Positions 7,582 through 13,778 of a DNA stretch of 15,213 bases are shown here, one piece after another. Origin of the DNA: DSNY01 sp037442465 (GTDB taxonomy: Bacteria; Pseudomonadota; Gammaproteobacteria; Burkholderiales; Burkholderiaceae_F). The notes below the pieces were generated by a model. It had not been told where the DNA came from, did no database searches, and saw only the letters and a program-made list of their open reading frames with translations. Position 1 is the first letter of the stretch. Each line of letters begins with the position of its first letter. Made by a program: the position numbers and the translations under genes. Location of the stretch: assembly GCA_037442465.1 (NCBI GenBank), contig JBBIQI010000073.1, forward strand, positions 1-15,213, written 5' to 3'.

Positions 7582-7752
7582 CAGAAGACGCAAGTCTTTC
7601 TGCCGCGCGGTCCGTTGGCGTCGTTGCGCGGTGCCGGCTTCGGCCACCGTTCTGCGCCGAGAGGCAAGCACCATTTCGCGCCTCGGCTGTCCACCTGATA
7701 GGTCTCGGCCCTGCGGCTGCGTGCGGCTGGCCAGCGACCCGCGCGCGACGAA
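7582..7752 (+). repeat. Dispersed intergenic repeat, copy A
   Basis: This stretch aligns with copy B (10919-11092) in the same orientation. Two ungapped blocks are clear by eye: 7615-7669 against 10953-11007 (46 of 55 identical) and 7701-7741 against 11037-11077 (35 of 41). A weaker match of about 38 bp extends to the left and includes a small hairpin in both copies (here AGAC/GTCT at 7586-7597). Copy A sits 14 bp past the amidohydrolase stop and fills the gap to the BON gene. No transposase, terminal repeat or target duplication is visible. The nature of the element is unknown. Confidence 0.75.
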
Positions 7753-7766
7753 AGCTTCACCCCTGG

Positions 7767-9215
7767 TCACGGCATGTCGCCGTGCAACTGCCGGAATGCG
7801 ATGAACTCGCGCCGGGTGCGCGGACCGAGCGTCGCGAACGAGGGGTCGGGCGCATTCAGATAATCGAGCCTGGTCTTGTGCACGCGATCGCGGGCGAGCC
7901 TGGCGCGCATCGCTTCGGGCTGGATGCCGTAGACGCGCGCGGCGTTCAGTCCAAAGATCTTGCGCTTGGCCGCCGGCGTCAGCGCCGGATAGCCGAAGCG
8001 TTCCTGGAATTCGCGGCCGATCTCGAACGCGCGGAACGCCTGGATCTGGTCCTGCGGGCTGCCGTACCAGATCGAGTCGGTGCCCCACAAGATGCGATCC
8101 TCGCCGAGGTGCTTCAGCAGCTTGCCGAGCAGATGCGCGGCCTGGTCCGGGTCGCGCATCACGAAGCGCCAGGTGCTGCCCAGCTCGGCGTAGACGTTGT
8201 TCACGCCGTTTTCGGCGACCGTGCGGATCAGCGCGTCGACGCCGAACTTCGCTTTCGGGTCGTACGGACCTTCCTTGATGCCCGTGTCGAACCCCGAGTG
8301 ATAGACGAGGAAGTTCAGGTCCGGATAGCGCTTGGCCGCGCGGCCGACGTCCATGCAGCTCGAAAACTCGTAACCGCGCGGGCCGAACGCCAGCCCCTTG
8401 TGCACACAGATGTTGCGCACGCCGAGCTTGCGCGCGCGCTCGATGAAGGGCAGCCCGAAGCGTTCGTCGTCGAGAAAAAAGCCCGCGGCGCCGTCGCGCG
8501 GGCCGAACTGCGTGTAGGTCTTGAAGCCTGCGAGCGGCCAGCGCGCCGCCTGCGCGTCCATGCCTTCGATCTCGCCCGCGAGCGTGGGCAGCGAGCGGCC
8601 GTGCAGCAATAGCCGTTCGGTCCCGTCGAGCGCGTTGGCGGCCGCGCGCGTGACGCCCGCGGCTTGGAAGTCCAACGGATTGGTGTCGGCGCCGCCAGGC
8701 ACGTGCGACAGCACGCCCATCGCCGTGTCGCTGTCGAGGAAGACGTCCTTGAGCAACTGCCCGGACGAGAAGCACTCGACGTGATCGGCCTTGCCGCAGT
8801 TCGCATTGGGGAAACCCTTGAAGGCGTGCGGGCCGGCGCGCTTGCGCCACGCGCCCTGCGGGTTCACGTGATGAAGCTGCACGTCGAAGATGAATTCGTC
8901 GCCGGCGAGTGCTTCCTGCGCGGCGGCCAGCTCGAACGGCGCCTCCTTCGGCAGCACGAAGCGGCCGCCGCGCGCGCCTGCGGCGGCAAACGCCCGGTCG
9001 AACGCCGCGAGCGTGGCCGCCGCGCCGAGCAGTGACACGAGATAGCGTCGGCGCGCGAGCGCGAGCCGACGCGCGGCCGCATTCACCGCGCTGTCCGCGT
9101 ACGCGCGCGCGATGCGCGCGGGAGCCGGAAGCGGCACCGGCGCGAACTCGCCGTTGGAGGTGGCGTCGAGCTTGATCGGCAGTCGACGGCCGTGCGGATC
9201 GTGCATCGTCGTCAT
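7767..9215 (-). CDS. Amidohydrolase-2 family TIM-barrel metal hydrolase with a Tat-type signal
   Basis: Predicted metal-dependent hydrolase or decarboxylase-fold enzyme; substrate unknown. The 482-residue protein has a polar N-terminus of about 50 residues, then ARRRYLVSLLGAAATLA (54-70) and AFDRAFA|AA, resembling a twin-arginine signal with a long n-region. Export to the periplasm is therefore likely. Barrel motifs are FDVQLHHV (110-117), VHKG (H272), YHSG (H306) and LWGTDS (D380). The family C-terminal signature KIFGLNAARVYGI is at 419-431. The usual first metal motif HxH reads QLH here (Q113, H115), so metal binding may be altered. The ATG at 9215 has GAGGAG 6 nt upstream and overlaps the stop of the transglutaminase-like gene as ATGA, so translation is probably coupled. 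It is the last gene of a three-gene unit. The family assignment is firm, the reaction is not. Confidence 0.88.
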   Translation of the reverse strand: MTTMHDPHGRRLPIKLDATSNGEFAPVPLPAPARIARAYADSAVNAAARRLALARRRYLVSLLGAAATLAAFDRAFAAAGARGGRFVLPKEAPFELAAAQEALAGDEFIFDVQLHHVNPQGAWRKRAGPHAFKGFPNANCGKADHVECFSSGQLLKDVFLDSDTAMGVLSHVPGGADTNPLDFQAAGVTRAAANALDGTERLLLHGRSLPTLAGEIEGMDAQAARWPLAGFKTYTQFGPRDGAAGFFLDDERFGLPFIERARKLGVRNICVHKGLAFGPRGYEFSSCMDVGRAAKRYPDLNFLVYHSGFDTGIKEGPYDPKAKFGVDALIRTVAENGVNNVYAELGSTWRFVMRDPDQAAHLLGKLLKHLGEDRILWGTDSIWYGSPQDQIQAFRAFEIGREFQERFGYPALTPAAKRKIFGLNAARVYGIQPEAMRARLARDRVHKTRLDYLNAPDPSFATLGPRTRREFIAFRQLHGDMP

Positions 9216-9928
9216 CGCGAACTCCTCGCCGGCTGCGGCGCGCTCACTTTGGGGCGCGGCTTCGGATACTGGTGCAGCTTGCCGATCCGTTGCTCGAACG
9301 GATCGAGCCGCGAAAGCCTGCGCACCTGCGCCGGCGTGACCAGCGGCACGTGATGCAACGCGGCCAGCTTGTCGTGGATCTCCCAGCAGGCCTTGCCGTT
9401 CGTCACCCACAGCGCGGGATCGACGCGACGCAGATCGTAGGGGCGTGTATAGCCGCGCAGCGTGCGCTCGCCGCGTTTGTTGTTGTATTCGTGAAAGTAC
9501 GACATCGCCAGCTCGCGCAGCGTCCGATACACCGGATCGCGAAAGCGCAGTCGCACGCCGTTGGTCTTGGAGATCGCGCCCCAGCAGCGGCCGCGGCGGA
9601 ACAGCGCGATCACGTGCGGATAGTCGCTCGGGTCGCAATCCAGGTGCATCAGCAACGGCGCCTCGCCGTGCAGCCACAGCGCGCAGGCGGCGACGAAGGC
9701 GCCTTCGATGCAATGCGCGCGGCGCTGCCGCAGAACCTCGCGCACCGACAGCACGGTCTCGCCGTCGGGTTCGTGGTTGCTCGGAATCGCGTAGACGAAT
9801 CGCTGGATGCGCCCGGGCGTGTCCAGGCGCGCGAACACGGCACGTTCGGCGCGTGTCAGCCCGAGGGAACGGGCGAGCCCGGTGGCGAGCGGGCGTCGTC
9901 TGTTGCGGGCAGCGGAGACTGTGGGCAT
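9212..9928 (-). CDS. Transglutaminase-like (papain-fold) domain protein
   Basis: A 238-residue protein with a probable transglutaminase-like core. RAHCIEGAFVAACALW (70-85) supplies a nucleophile-type C73 followed by E75, and YPHVIALFRRGRCWGAISKTN (103-123) supplies H105. A third acidic residue is not obvious: N123 or D131 are candidates, so activity is uncertain. The stretch LRELAMSYFHEYNNKRGERTL (about 136-156) looks strongly conserved in related hypothetical proteins as I recall them. No signal peptide or membrane helix is visible. The ATG at 9928 has no good Shine-Dalgarno, so an internal start is possible. The stop overlaps the amidohydrolase start by 4 bp (9212-9215), a strong sign of co-translation. 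The DUF3014 gene is 159 bp upstream on the same strand. A role in peptide or protein processing is inference. Confidence 0.72.
   Translation of the reverse strand: MPTVSAARNRRRPLATGLARSLGLTRAERAVFARLDTPGRIQRFVYAIPSNHEPDGETVLSVREVLRQRRAHCIEGAFVAACALWLHGEAPLLMHLDCDPSDYPHVIALFRRGRCWGAISKTNGVRLRFRDPVYRTLRELAMSYFHEYNNKRGERTLRGYTRPYDLRRVDPALWVTNGKACWEIHDKLAALHHVPLVTPAQVRRLSRLDPFEQRIGKLHQYPKPRPKVSAPQPARSSR
9222..9227 (-). promoter_or_regulatory. Shine-Dalgarno GAGGAG of the amidohydrolase gene
   Basis: GAGGAG on the minus strand, 6 nt before the ATG at 9215. It supports 9215 rather than the in-frame ATG at 9206, within a frame that is open for a further 1.6 kb upstream. Confidence 0.7.
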
Positions 9929-10087
9929 CGAGTAGGCCGGCGGCGTGCGCGGCGAGCCGAGCGGGTTCGCCCGCCGACCGCGCCGTTCGCGGTAACGAGC
10001 GTAACGAATCTCCCTGCTGCCCGCTCGCCGACGCCCGCGGAAAGCCCCGCGACGTTCGCCCGCAGCGCGCTGCCGGCCGGGCGCGCC
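9929..10087. other. Gap between DUF3014 and transglutaminase-like genes
   Basis: 159 bp without a supported gene. Two direct GTAACGA copies occur at 9992-9998 and 10001-10007 (period 9). They lie about 65-80 bp before the downstream start, where a promoter or operator could be, but no convincing -10/-35 pair is seen. Confidence 0.3.
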
Positions 10088-10888
10088 TCAGTTCGGCTGC
10101 GCCACTTCGCTGCGCGCAACCGCGCGGCGGATCTCGCGCAGCTTGGCCTTGATGCGCTGCGCGTTGTCCACGCCGATGCGCATCATCAGCTTCTGCCCGG
10201 CCGAGCGCGACTCCAGCTCGGGATCGGCGAATTCGTACAGGACCTTGGGCTGCGCGACGCGGATCGGCCCCTTGATCTCGGGCGTCAGCAGCAGATGGTC
10301 GATCACCTGCACGAGCCGGTCGTTGAAGTAGCCCTTCGGATAGCCCAGCTCGCGATACGCTTGCTGGAACAGCGGGTAGAAGTGCACGTAGACGGCGACG
10401 AGCTTGCGGGTGTCGATCGCTTCGGCCGCCTTGACGTACGGCGCATAACGTGCGGCGTTGTCCGCACCGATCACCGCGTCGTCGCCGCTGCCGGAGACGA
10501 CGAAGTTTCCGGGTACCGGCCTGATCGGAACGACTTTCTGCGAGAGCCTCGGCCGCGGCAGGTTGTCGACGGTGGCGACGATCTTGCGCACGATGCCGCT
10601 GGCGATCAGAAACTCGCCGAGCGCGCTCTCGCCGACCGCACCGGCGAGTGACTTGCGGATCGCCGCATCGCTGTCGGCCAGCGCGGGCAGCGGTTCGGCC
10701 GGAGCGGCCTGCGCGATCGGATGTTCGATCTCGGGCTCGGCCGGCGTCGGAGCGGGCGCGGGCGGCGGCTCGACCTTCGCGACCGGCGGCGGCGCGGGCG
10801 GATTCTGGTGGCGCCACCACAGATAGCCGCCGACCACGACAGCGATGGCCAGGCCAATGAAGATCAAGCGCTCGGCGGTCTTGTTCAT
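10088..10888 (-). CDS. DUF3014 family membrane-anchored protein
   Basis: The 266-residue protein has a short cytosolic N-terminus, one membrane helix (LIFIGLAIAVVVGGYLWW, about 8-25) and a proline-rich linker (about 29-55, PPAPPPVAKVEPPPAPAPTP). The rest is a folded domain, probably periplasmic. That domain carries the blocks typical of DUF3014: DSDAAIRKSL, VATVDNLPRPRLSQKVVP, FYPLFQQAYRELGYPKGYFN and FADPELESRSAGQKLMMRIG. Function of DUF3014 is unknown. The ATG at 10888 is chosen because AGGGAGGA stands 4-5 nt before it; the 20 codons open upstream run towards repeat copy B. It heads the unit with the transglutaminase-like protein and the Tat amidohydrolase, which points to a cell-envelope process. 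Confidence 0.92.
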   Translation of the reverse strand: MNKTAERLIFIGLAIAVVVGGYLWWRHQNPPAPPPVAKVEPPPAPAPTPAEPEIEHPIAQAAPAEPLPALADSDAAIRKSLAGAVGESALGEFLIASGIVRKIVATVDNLPRPRLSQKVVPIRPVPGNFVVSGSGDDAVIGADNAARYAPYVKAAEAIDTRKLVAVYVHFYPLFQQAYRELGYPKGYFNDRLVQVIDHLLLTPEIKGPIRVAQPKVLYEFADPELESRSAGQKLMMRIGVDNAQRIKAKLREIRRAVARSEVAQPN

Positions 10889-10918
10889 GCAGTCCTCCCT
10901 GTCTCGGCTCCGCAGCAC

Positions 10919-11092
10919 TCGGAAGGCGAGAATCCTTCTACCGTGCACCCCGCTGGCGTCGCTGCGCGGTGCCGGCTTGGGTCGCCCGTCTGCGCCGAAA
11001 GGCCAGCGCCTGATCGGGCCCCTCGCCTGTCTGCCATGTCCCGGCCCTACGGTTGCGTGCGCCTGGCCAGCGGCCCGCCGGCGACGGGTCTT
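10919..11092 (+). repeat. Dispersed intergenic repeat, copy B
   Basis: Same-orientation relative of copy A (7582-7752), about 84-85% identical in the two blocks 10953-11007 and 11037-11077. Its left end forms a GAAGG/CCTTC hairpin (10922-10926 with 10934-10938) at the place where copy A has a different but also self-complementary sequence. Copy B lies between the divergent DUF3014 and HicA-like genes and begins 30 bp upstream of the DUF3014 ATG. It therefore probably overlaps the DUF3014 promoter. No coding function is supported. Confidence 0.75.
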
Positions 11093-11225
11093 GCACGGCC
11101 CGACAGCGGCTCAGAGGCCGGCCGGCGCAAATCGTTCCGTCGGGCTCGACCTCGCGCCGGCGGCTTCGCGGACTCGCGGGATCGCGAGTATCCTGCTCCG
11201 CAACCCACCGACCCGGCCGCCGCTC
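11093..11225 (+). promoter_or_regulatory. Upstream region of the HicA-like gene
   Basis: Three near-tandem 8-bp units, TCGCGGAC, TCGCGGGA and TCGCGAGT (11166-11189), overlap a possible -10 box TATCCT. A start near 11201 would leave a leader of about 25 nt. There is no good -35 box. This is a weak prediction. Confidence 0.25.
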
Positions 11226-11516
11226 ATGAGCCACAAGCACGAGAACCTGATCCGTACGATCTTCCACGACCCGATCAGCGGCAACATCCAGTGGCGCGAG
11301 GTCGAGTCGCTGCTGAAGCACCTCGGTGTCGAAATGGAGCAGCTTTCCGGCGCGCGCATCCGCGCCAGGCTCGGCCGTGCGGAGGCGATTCTGCACCGGC
11401 CGCACCACAGCAATACCCTCGACCGCCACGCCGTGCAGCACCTGCGCGAATTCCTCTCCCGCGGCGGCGCCACGCCGTCGCAGTACGAAGCGCGCGAGGA
11501 GCAGCGCAAAAGCTAG
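11226..11516 (+). CDS. Orphan HicA-fold (YcfA-like) small protein
   Basis: A 96-residue cytosolic protein related to HicA, the dsRNA-binding-fold mRNA interferase of HicAB toxin-antitoxin pairs. The core runs from about 10 to 80: IQWREVESLLKHLGVEMEQL, then SGARIRARLG, then AILHRPHHSNTLDRHAVQHLREFL. In active HicA toxins the first strand carries a catalytic His after G-S; here that position reads G42-A43-R44, so the catalytic His appears missing. No HicB-like antitoxin gene is next to it: the neighbours are DUF3014 (divergent) and an aldo/keto reductase (convergent, 11 bp from this stop). It is thus more likely a stand-alone RNA-binding protein than an active toxin. The ATG at 11226 has no clear Shine-Dalgarno; an in-frame extension upstream would translate repeat copy B and is rejected. 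Confidence 0.75.
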   Translation: MSHKHENLIRTIFHDPISGNIQWREVESLLKHLGVEMEQLSGARIRARLGRAEAILHRPHHSNTLDRHAVQHLREFLSRGGATPSQYEAREEQRKS

Positions 11517-11527
11517 TCGTCCGCCGC

Positions 11528-12511
11528 TCAGTCGTACGCCGCTCCGACGATCGCGTCGATCCGCCGCAGCACGTCGGGTGCAAGCTGCGCCGCAACGGCG
11601 AGCGCGTTCATGTTCTCGCGGATCTGTTCGACGCGCGTGGCGCCGGTGATCACCGTGCTGACGTTCGGGTTCGCCAGGCACCAGGCGAGCGCCAGCTGCG
11701 CCAGCGTGCAGCCGAGGTCGCGGGCGACGTTCTCCAGTTCGCCGACGATGCGGTTCTTCTCGGGGTCGGTGAGCTGCGGGCGCAGGAACGCGTAGCTGTC
11801 GACGGTGCCGCGCGAGCCGGGCGGAATGCCGTGGCGGTACTTGCCGGTCAGCAGTCCGCTGGCAAGCGGGCTCCAGGTCGTCAGCCCGAGCCCGATTTCC
11901 GCGTACAGCCGCCGGTACTCCTGCTCGACGCGCTTGCGGTGGAACAGGTTGTACTGCGGTTGCTCCATCAGCGGCTTGTGCAGGTGGTGCCTCTCGGCGA
12001 TCTCGTAGGCGGCACGGATGGCGTCGGCGGGCCATTCGCTGGTGCCCCAGTAAAGCGCCTTGCCGCGCGCGACGAGGTCGTGCATCGCCCAGACGGTTTC
12101 CTCGATCGGCGTGTCCGGGTCGGGGCGGTGGCAGTAGACGAGATCGACGTAGTCGAGCTGCAGCCGCGCCAGCGAGCCGTCGATCGCGCCGAGCAGGTAC
12201 TTGCGGTTCAGCGTGTTGCGCTCGTTCGGACGCTCGCCCTGGCCCTCGGCCAGCCCCCAGTAGAACTTCGTCGACACGATGTAGCGGCCGCGCGGCCAGC
12301 CGAGCGCTTTCAGCGCCTCGCCCATGATCTGCTCCGACCGGCCGCGCGCGTACACCTCGGCGTTGTCGAAGAAGTTCACGCCGGCGTCCCAGGCCGCGGC
12401 CATCAGCTCGCGTGCGGCGCGCACGTCGACCTGGTTACCGTAGGTGACCCAGGAACCGAAGGAAAGAGCGGAGACCTTGAGGCCGGAACGGCCGAGGCGG
12501 CGATAGTTCAT
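11528..12511 (-). CDS. Aldo/keto reductase (Kv-beta/AKR6-like)
   Basis: NAD(P)H-dependent oxidoreductase reducing aldehydes or ketones; physiological substrate unknown. The 327-residue TIM-barrel protein has the complete catalytic tetrad: D49 and Y54 in FFDNAEVYARGRSE, K82 in VSTKFYWG, and H128 in VDLVYCHRPD. The substrate/cofactor segments YWGTSEWPADAI, NLFHRK, TTWSPLASGLLTGKY and VITGATRVEQIREN match the potassium-channel beta-subunit-like branch. The ATG at 12511 gives the normal N-terminus (MNYRRLGRSGLKVS); no strong Shine-Dalgarno precedes it. The methyltransferase gene ends 39 bp upstream on the same strand, so the two may form an operon. The stop faces that of the HicA-like gene at 11 bp. 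Confidence 0.95.
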   Translation of the reverse strand: MNYRRLGRSGLKVSALSFGSWVTYGNQVDVRAARELMAAAWDAGVNFFDNAEVYARGRSEQIMGEALKALGWPRGRYIVSTKFYWGLAEGQGERPNERNTLNRKYLLGAIDGSLARLQLDYVDLVYCHRPDPDTPIEETVWAMHDLVARGKALYWGTSEWPADAIRAAYEIAERHHLHKPLMEQPQYNLFHRKRVEQEYRRLYAEIGLGLTTWSPLASGLLTGKYRHGIPPGSRGTVDSYAFLRPQLTDPEKNRIVGELENVARDLGCTLAQLALAWCLANPNVSTVITGATRVEQIRENMNALAVAAQLAPDVLRRIDAIVGAAYD

Positions 12512-12550
12512 CGTGTGAAGGAGCGGAGGGTCAGCGAACGGGTTTCGACA

Positions 12551-13177
12551 TCAGCCGCGCTTGCGCACGACGCAGTCGATCAGCGCCGAGACGCCCGCAT
12601 GCTGCGTGCCCTCGGCCAGCACGTCATCGTGCTCGCGCAGCTCGACGATGTCGTGCGCGCCGAACGCGGCGCGCAGCAGCGCGGGCGTGTACAGGTGGTC
12701 CGCCAGCGGCGGCCCGCCCGTGCGGTACTCGAGCTGGCGCGGCGTGTAGCCCTGCAGCAGCAGCCAGCCGCCGGGTTTGAGGGTTTCGAGCATTCCCTGG
12801 AACATCTTCGCTCGCACGGCGGGCGCGGCGAACTGCACGAAGATCGCGGCGACGACGTCGAACGCTGCGGGCGTCCATTCCCACGCCTCGACGCTCGCCA
12901 CGCGATGATCGACCGCGACACCCGCCTGCTGCGCGAGCCTGCGCGCCTTGGCCACGCCCAGCGGCGCGATGTCGAAAGCGACGACCGCGAGCCCCTGCTG
13001 GGCGAGCCAGACGCTGTTGCGACCTTCGCCGTCGGCGACACACAACGCGCGCATGCCCGGCGCGAAGCGGTGGACCTGCTGCGTCAAGAAAACGTTCGGC
13101 GCACGGCCAAAGATGTAGTCGTCGCGCGCGAAGCGTGCGTCCCAGGTCTCGCGCGGGCTGGCGAAGCCGTCGTTCAT
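12551..13177 (-). CDS. Class I SAM-dependent methyltransferase (TehB-like)
   Basis: Transfers a methyl group from S-adenosylmethionine; acceptor unknown. The 208-residue protein starts with DARFARDDYIFGRAPNVFL (13-31), as is usual in small TehB/YodH-like methyltransferases. Motif I is ALCVADGEGRNSVWLA (44-59), the ribose-binding acid is probably D69 in VVAFDIAP, and motif III is FDVVAAIF (106-113). The post-motif strand LKPGGWLLLQGYTPRQLEY (133-151) follows. The length is typical. The ATG at 13177 is preceded by a long non-coding stretch rich in repeats; no clear Shine-Dalgarno is seen. It is probably the first gene of a pair with the aldo/keto reductase. Naming it a tellurite resistance gene would go beyond the evidence. 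Confidence 0.9.
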   Translation of the reverse strand: MNDGFASPRETWDARFARDDYIFGRAPNVFLTQQVHRFAPGMRALCVADGEGRNSVWLAQQGLAVVAFDIAPLGVAKARRLAQQAGVAVDHRVASVEAWEWTPAAFDVVAAIFVQFAAPAVRAKMFQGMLETLKPGGWLLLQGYTPRQLEYRTGGPPLADHLYTPALLRAAFGAHDIVELREHDDVLAEGTQHAGVSALIDCVVRKRG

Positions 13178-13402
13178 GGCGCGATGTTACTCAGTCTCGC
13201 GCAGCGGGCGGCGGTGTCGTCCAGGCCGCCGCGGGTCGCCCCGCGCGCCCCGAGTGCATCGCCGCCGGTCGATCCGATTCCGAGCGCCAGCACATGGTCC
13301 CCCCGGCCGCGCGCCGCCGCCCGGGCGCGGTCGCTCGCCGGCACACTGTCACCCGCAGGCGCGTCGCCACCCGAAAGGCCGATGCGATCGCGAACGCCCG
13401 TC
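13178..13402. other. GC-rich spacer upstream of the methyltransferase gene
   Basis: No supported gene. A minus-strand frame of 83 codons (13425-13174) ends with a TGA that overlaps the methyltransferase ATG as ATGA. Its product is Gly/Ala/Arg-rich, resembles no family I know, and its start lies inside the tandem array, so it is not called. Loose matches to the 18-bp unit of the neighbouring array begin near 13348 and 13363. Confidence 0.4.
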
Positions 13403-13632
13403 GTCGCCCGAACGCGCAATGTCACCCGAGCGAGGATGTCGCCCGAACCGCGATGAGACCGCGAGCGGCGAAGTCATCCCGAACGGCGATGTCATTCCGA
13501 CGGCCGCTGTGATTCGAACGCCTACGCTGTCATCCCGAGCGTCCCGAACGGCGCGATGTCACCGCCACAACGCGATGTCGTCCCGAACGGCGATGTCATT
13601 CGGACTGCCGCTGTCGTCCGAACGCCCACACC
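13403..13632. repeat. Degenerate 18-bp tandem repeat array
   Basis: About 12 imperfect copies of an 18-bp unit, approximate consensus GTCRTYCCGAACGGCGAT, start at 13403, 13421, 13438, 13457, 13473, 13491, 13509, 13529, 13558, 13577, 13595 and 13613, with spacings mostly 17-20. A 56-bp block of three units is duplicated: 13473-13528 against 13577-13632, 47 of 56 identical, offset 104 bp. Because 104 is not a multiple of three, the two blocks fall in different reading frames, which argues against a coding repeat. There are no unique spacers, so it is not CRISPR. It lies 225 bp upstream of the methyltransferase ATG. Confidence 0.75.
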
Positions 13633-13660
13633 GTCATCCCGAGCGCAGCGAGGGATCTCG
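13633..13660. repeat. Dispersed-repeat-like sequence at the array end
   Basis: GTCATCCCGAGCGCAGCG (13633-13650) followed by AGGGATCTCG. I recall closely similar sequences scattered between genes in many bacteria, often giving spurious peptides such as SRAQRGIS or DPSLRSG. It continues the array pattern (a further GTCATCCCGA), so the array may have grown from this element. The recollection is unchecked. Confidence 0.5.
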
Positions 13661-13700
13661 CGCCCGTCTCGACACGATGTTCGCACCCGCGCGCGGTCCG

Positions 13701-13751
13701 GATGCCTCGCCCGGCATCGATGCCGGCGCTCGCGCTGGCGTTTCGCCAGCG
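13701..13751. other. Cluster of palindromes
   Basis: CCGGCATCGATGCCGG (13711-13726) is a perfect 16-bp palindrome. CGCTGGCG-TTT-CGCCAGCG (13733-13751) is a perfect 8-bp stem with a 3-nt loop. GATGCC (13701-13706) can also pair with GGCATC (13713-13718), which competes with the first palindrome. The function is unknown; all lie beyond the AraC terminator on the minus strand. Confidence 0.55.
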
Positions 13752-13778
13752 GATGTCACGCGGGTTGTCCACGAGAGG

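Noticed and set aside
9216..10820. Extension of the amidohydrolase frame upstream of 9215
   Set aside because: It overlaps the transglutaminase-like and DUF3014 genes in another phase; the Shine-Dalgarno and ATGA overlap fix the start at 9215.
7582..11092. Integron gene cassette with attC borders
   Set aside because: I found no GTTRRRY/RYYYAAC core sites at the ends of the repeats, and the bracketed unit holds three genes with no integrase in the window.
7582..11092. Composite transposon bounded by insertion sequences
   Set aside because: The bordering repeats are about 170 bp, carry no transposase frame or terminal inverted repeats, and no target duplication is visible.
10845..11225. N-terminal extension of the HicA-like gene
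   Set aside because: The upstream codons translate repeat copy B (PLASLRGAG-type peptide) and lie antisense to the DUF3014 start; the ATG at 11226 gives the family-sized protein.
11226..11516. Complete HicAB toxin-antitoxin module
   Set aside because: There is no HicB-like frame on either side, and the active-site His motif is not present.
10721..13456. Plus-strand open frame of 911 codons
   Set aside because: It runs antisense through DUF3014, the aldo/keto reductase and the methyltransferase, all with clear family motifs. Its product is Arg/Ala/His-rich without any domain; long antisense frames are expected at this G+C.
13403..13632. CRISPR array
   Set aside because: Units are only 18 bp, degenerate and directly adjacent, with no unique spacers and no cas genes nearby.
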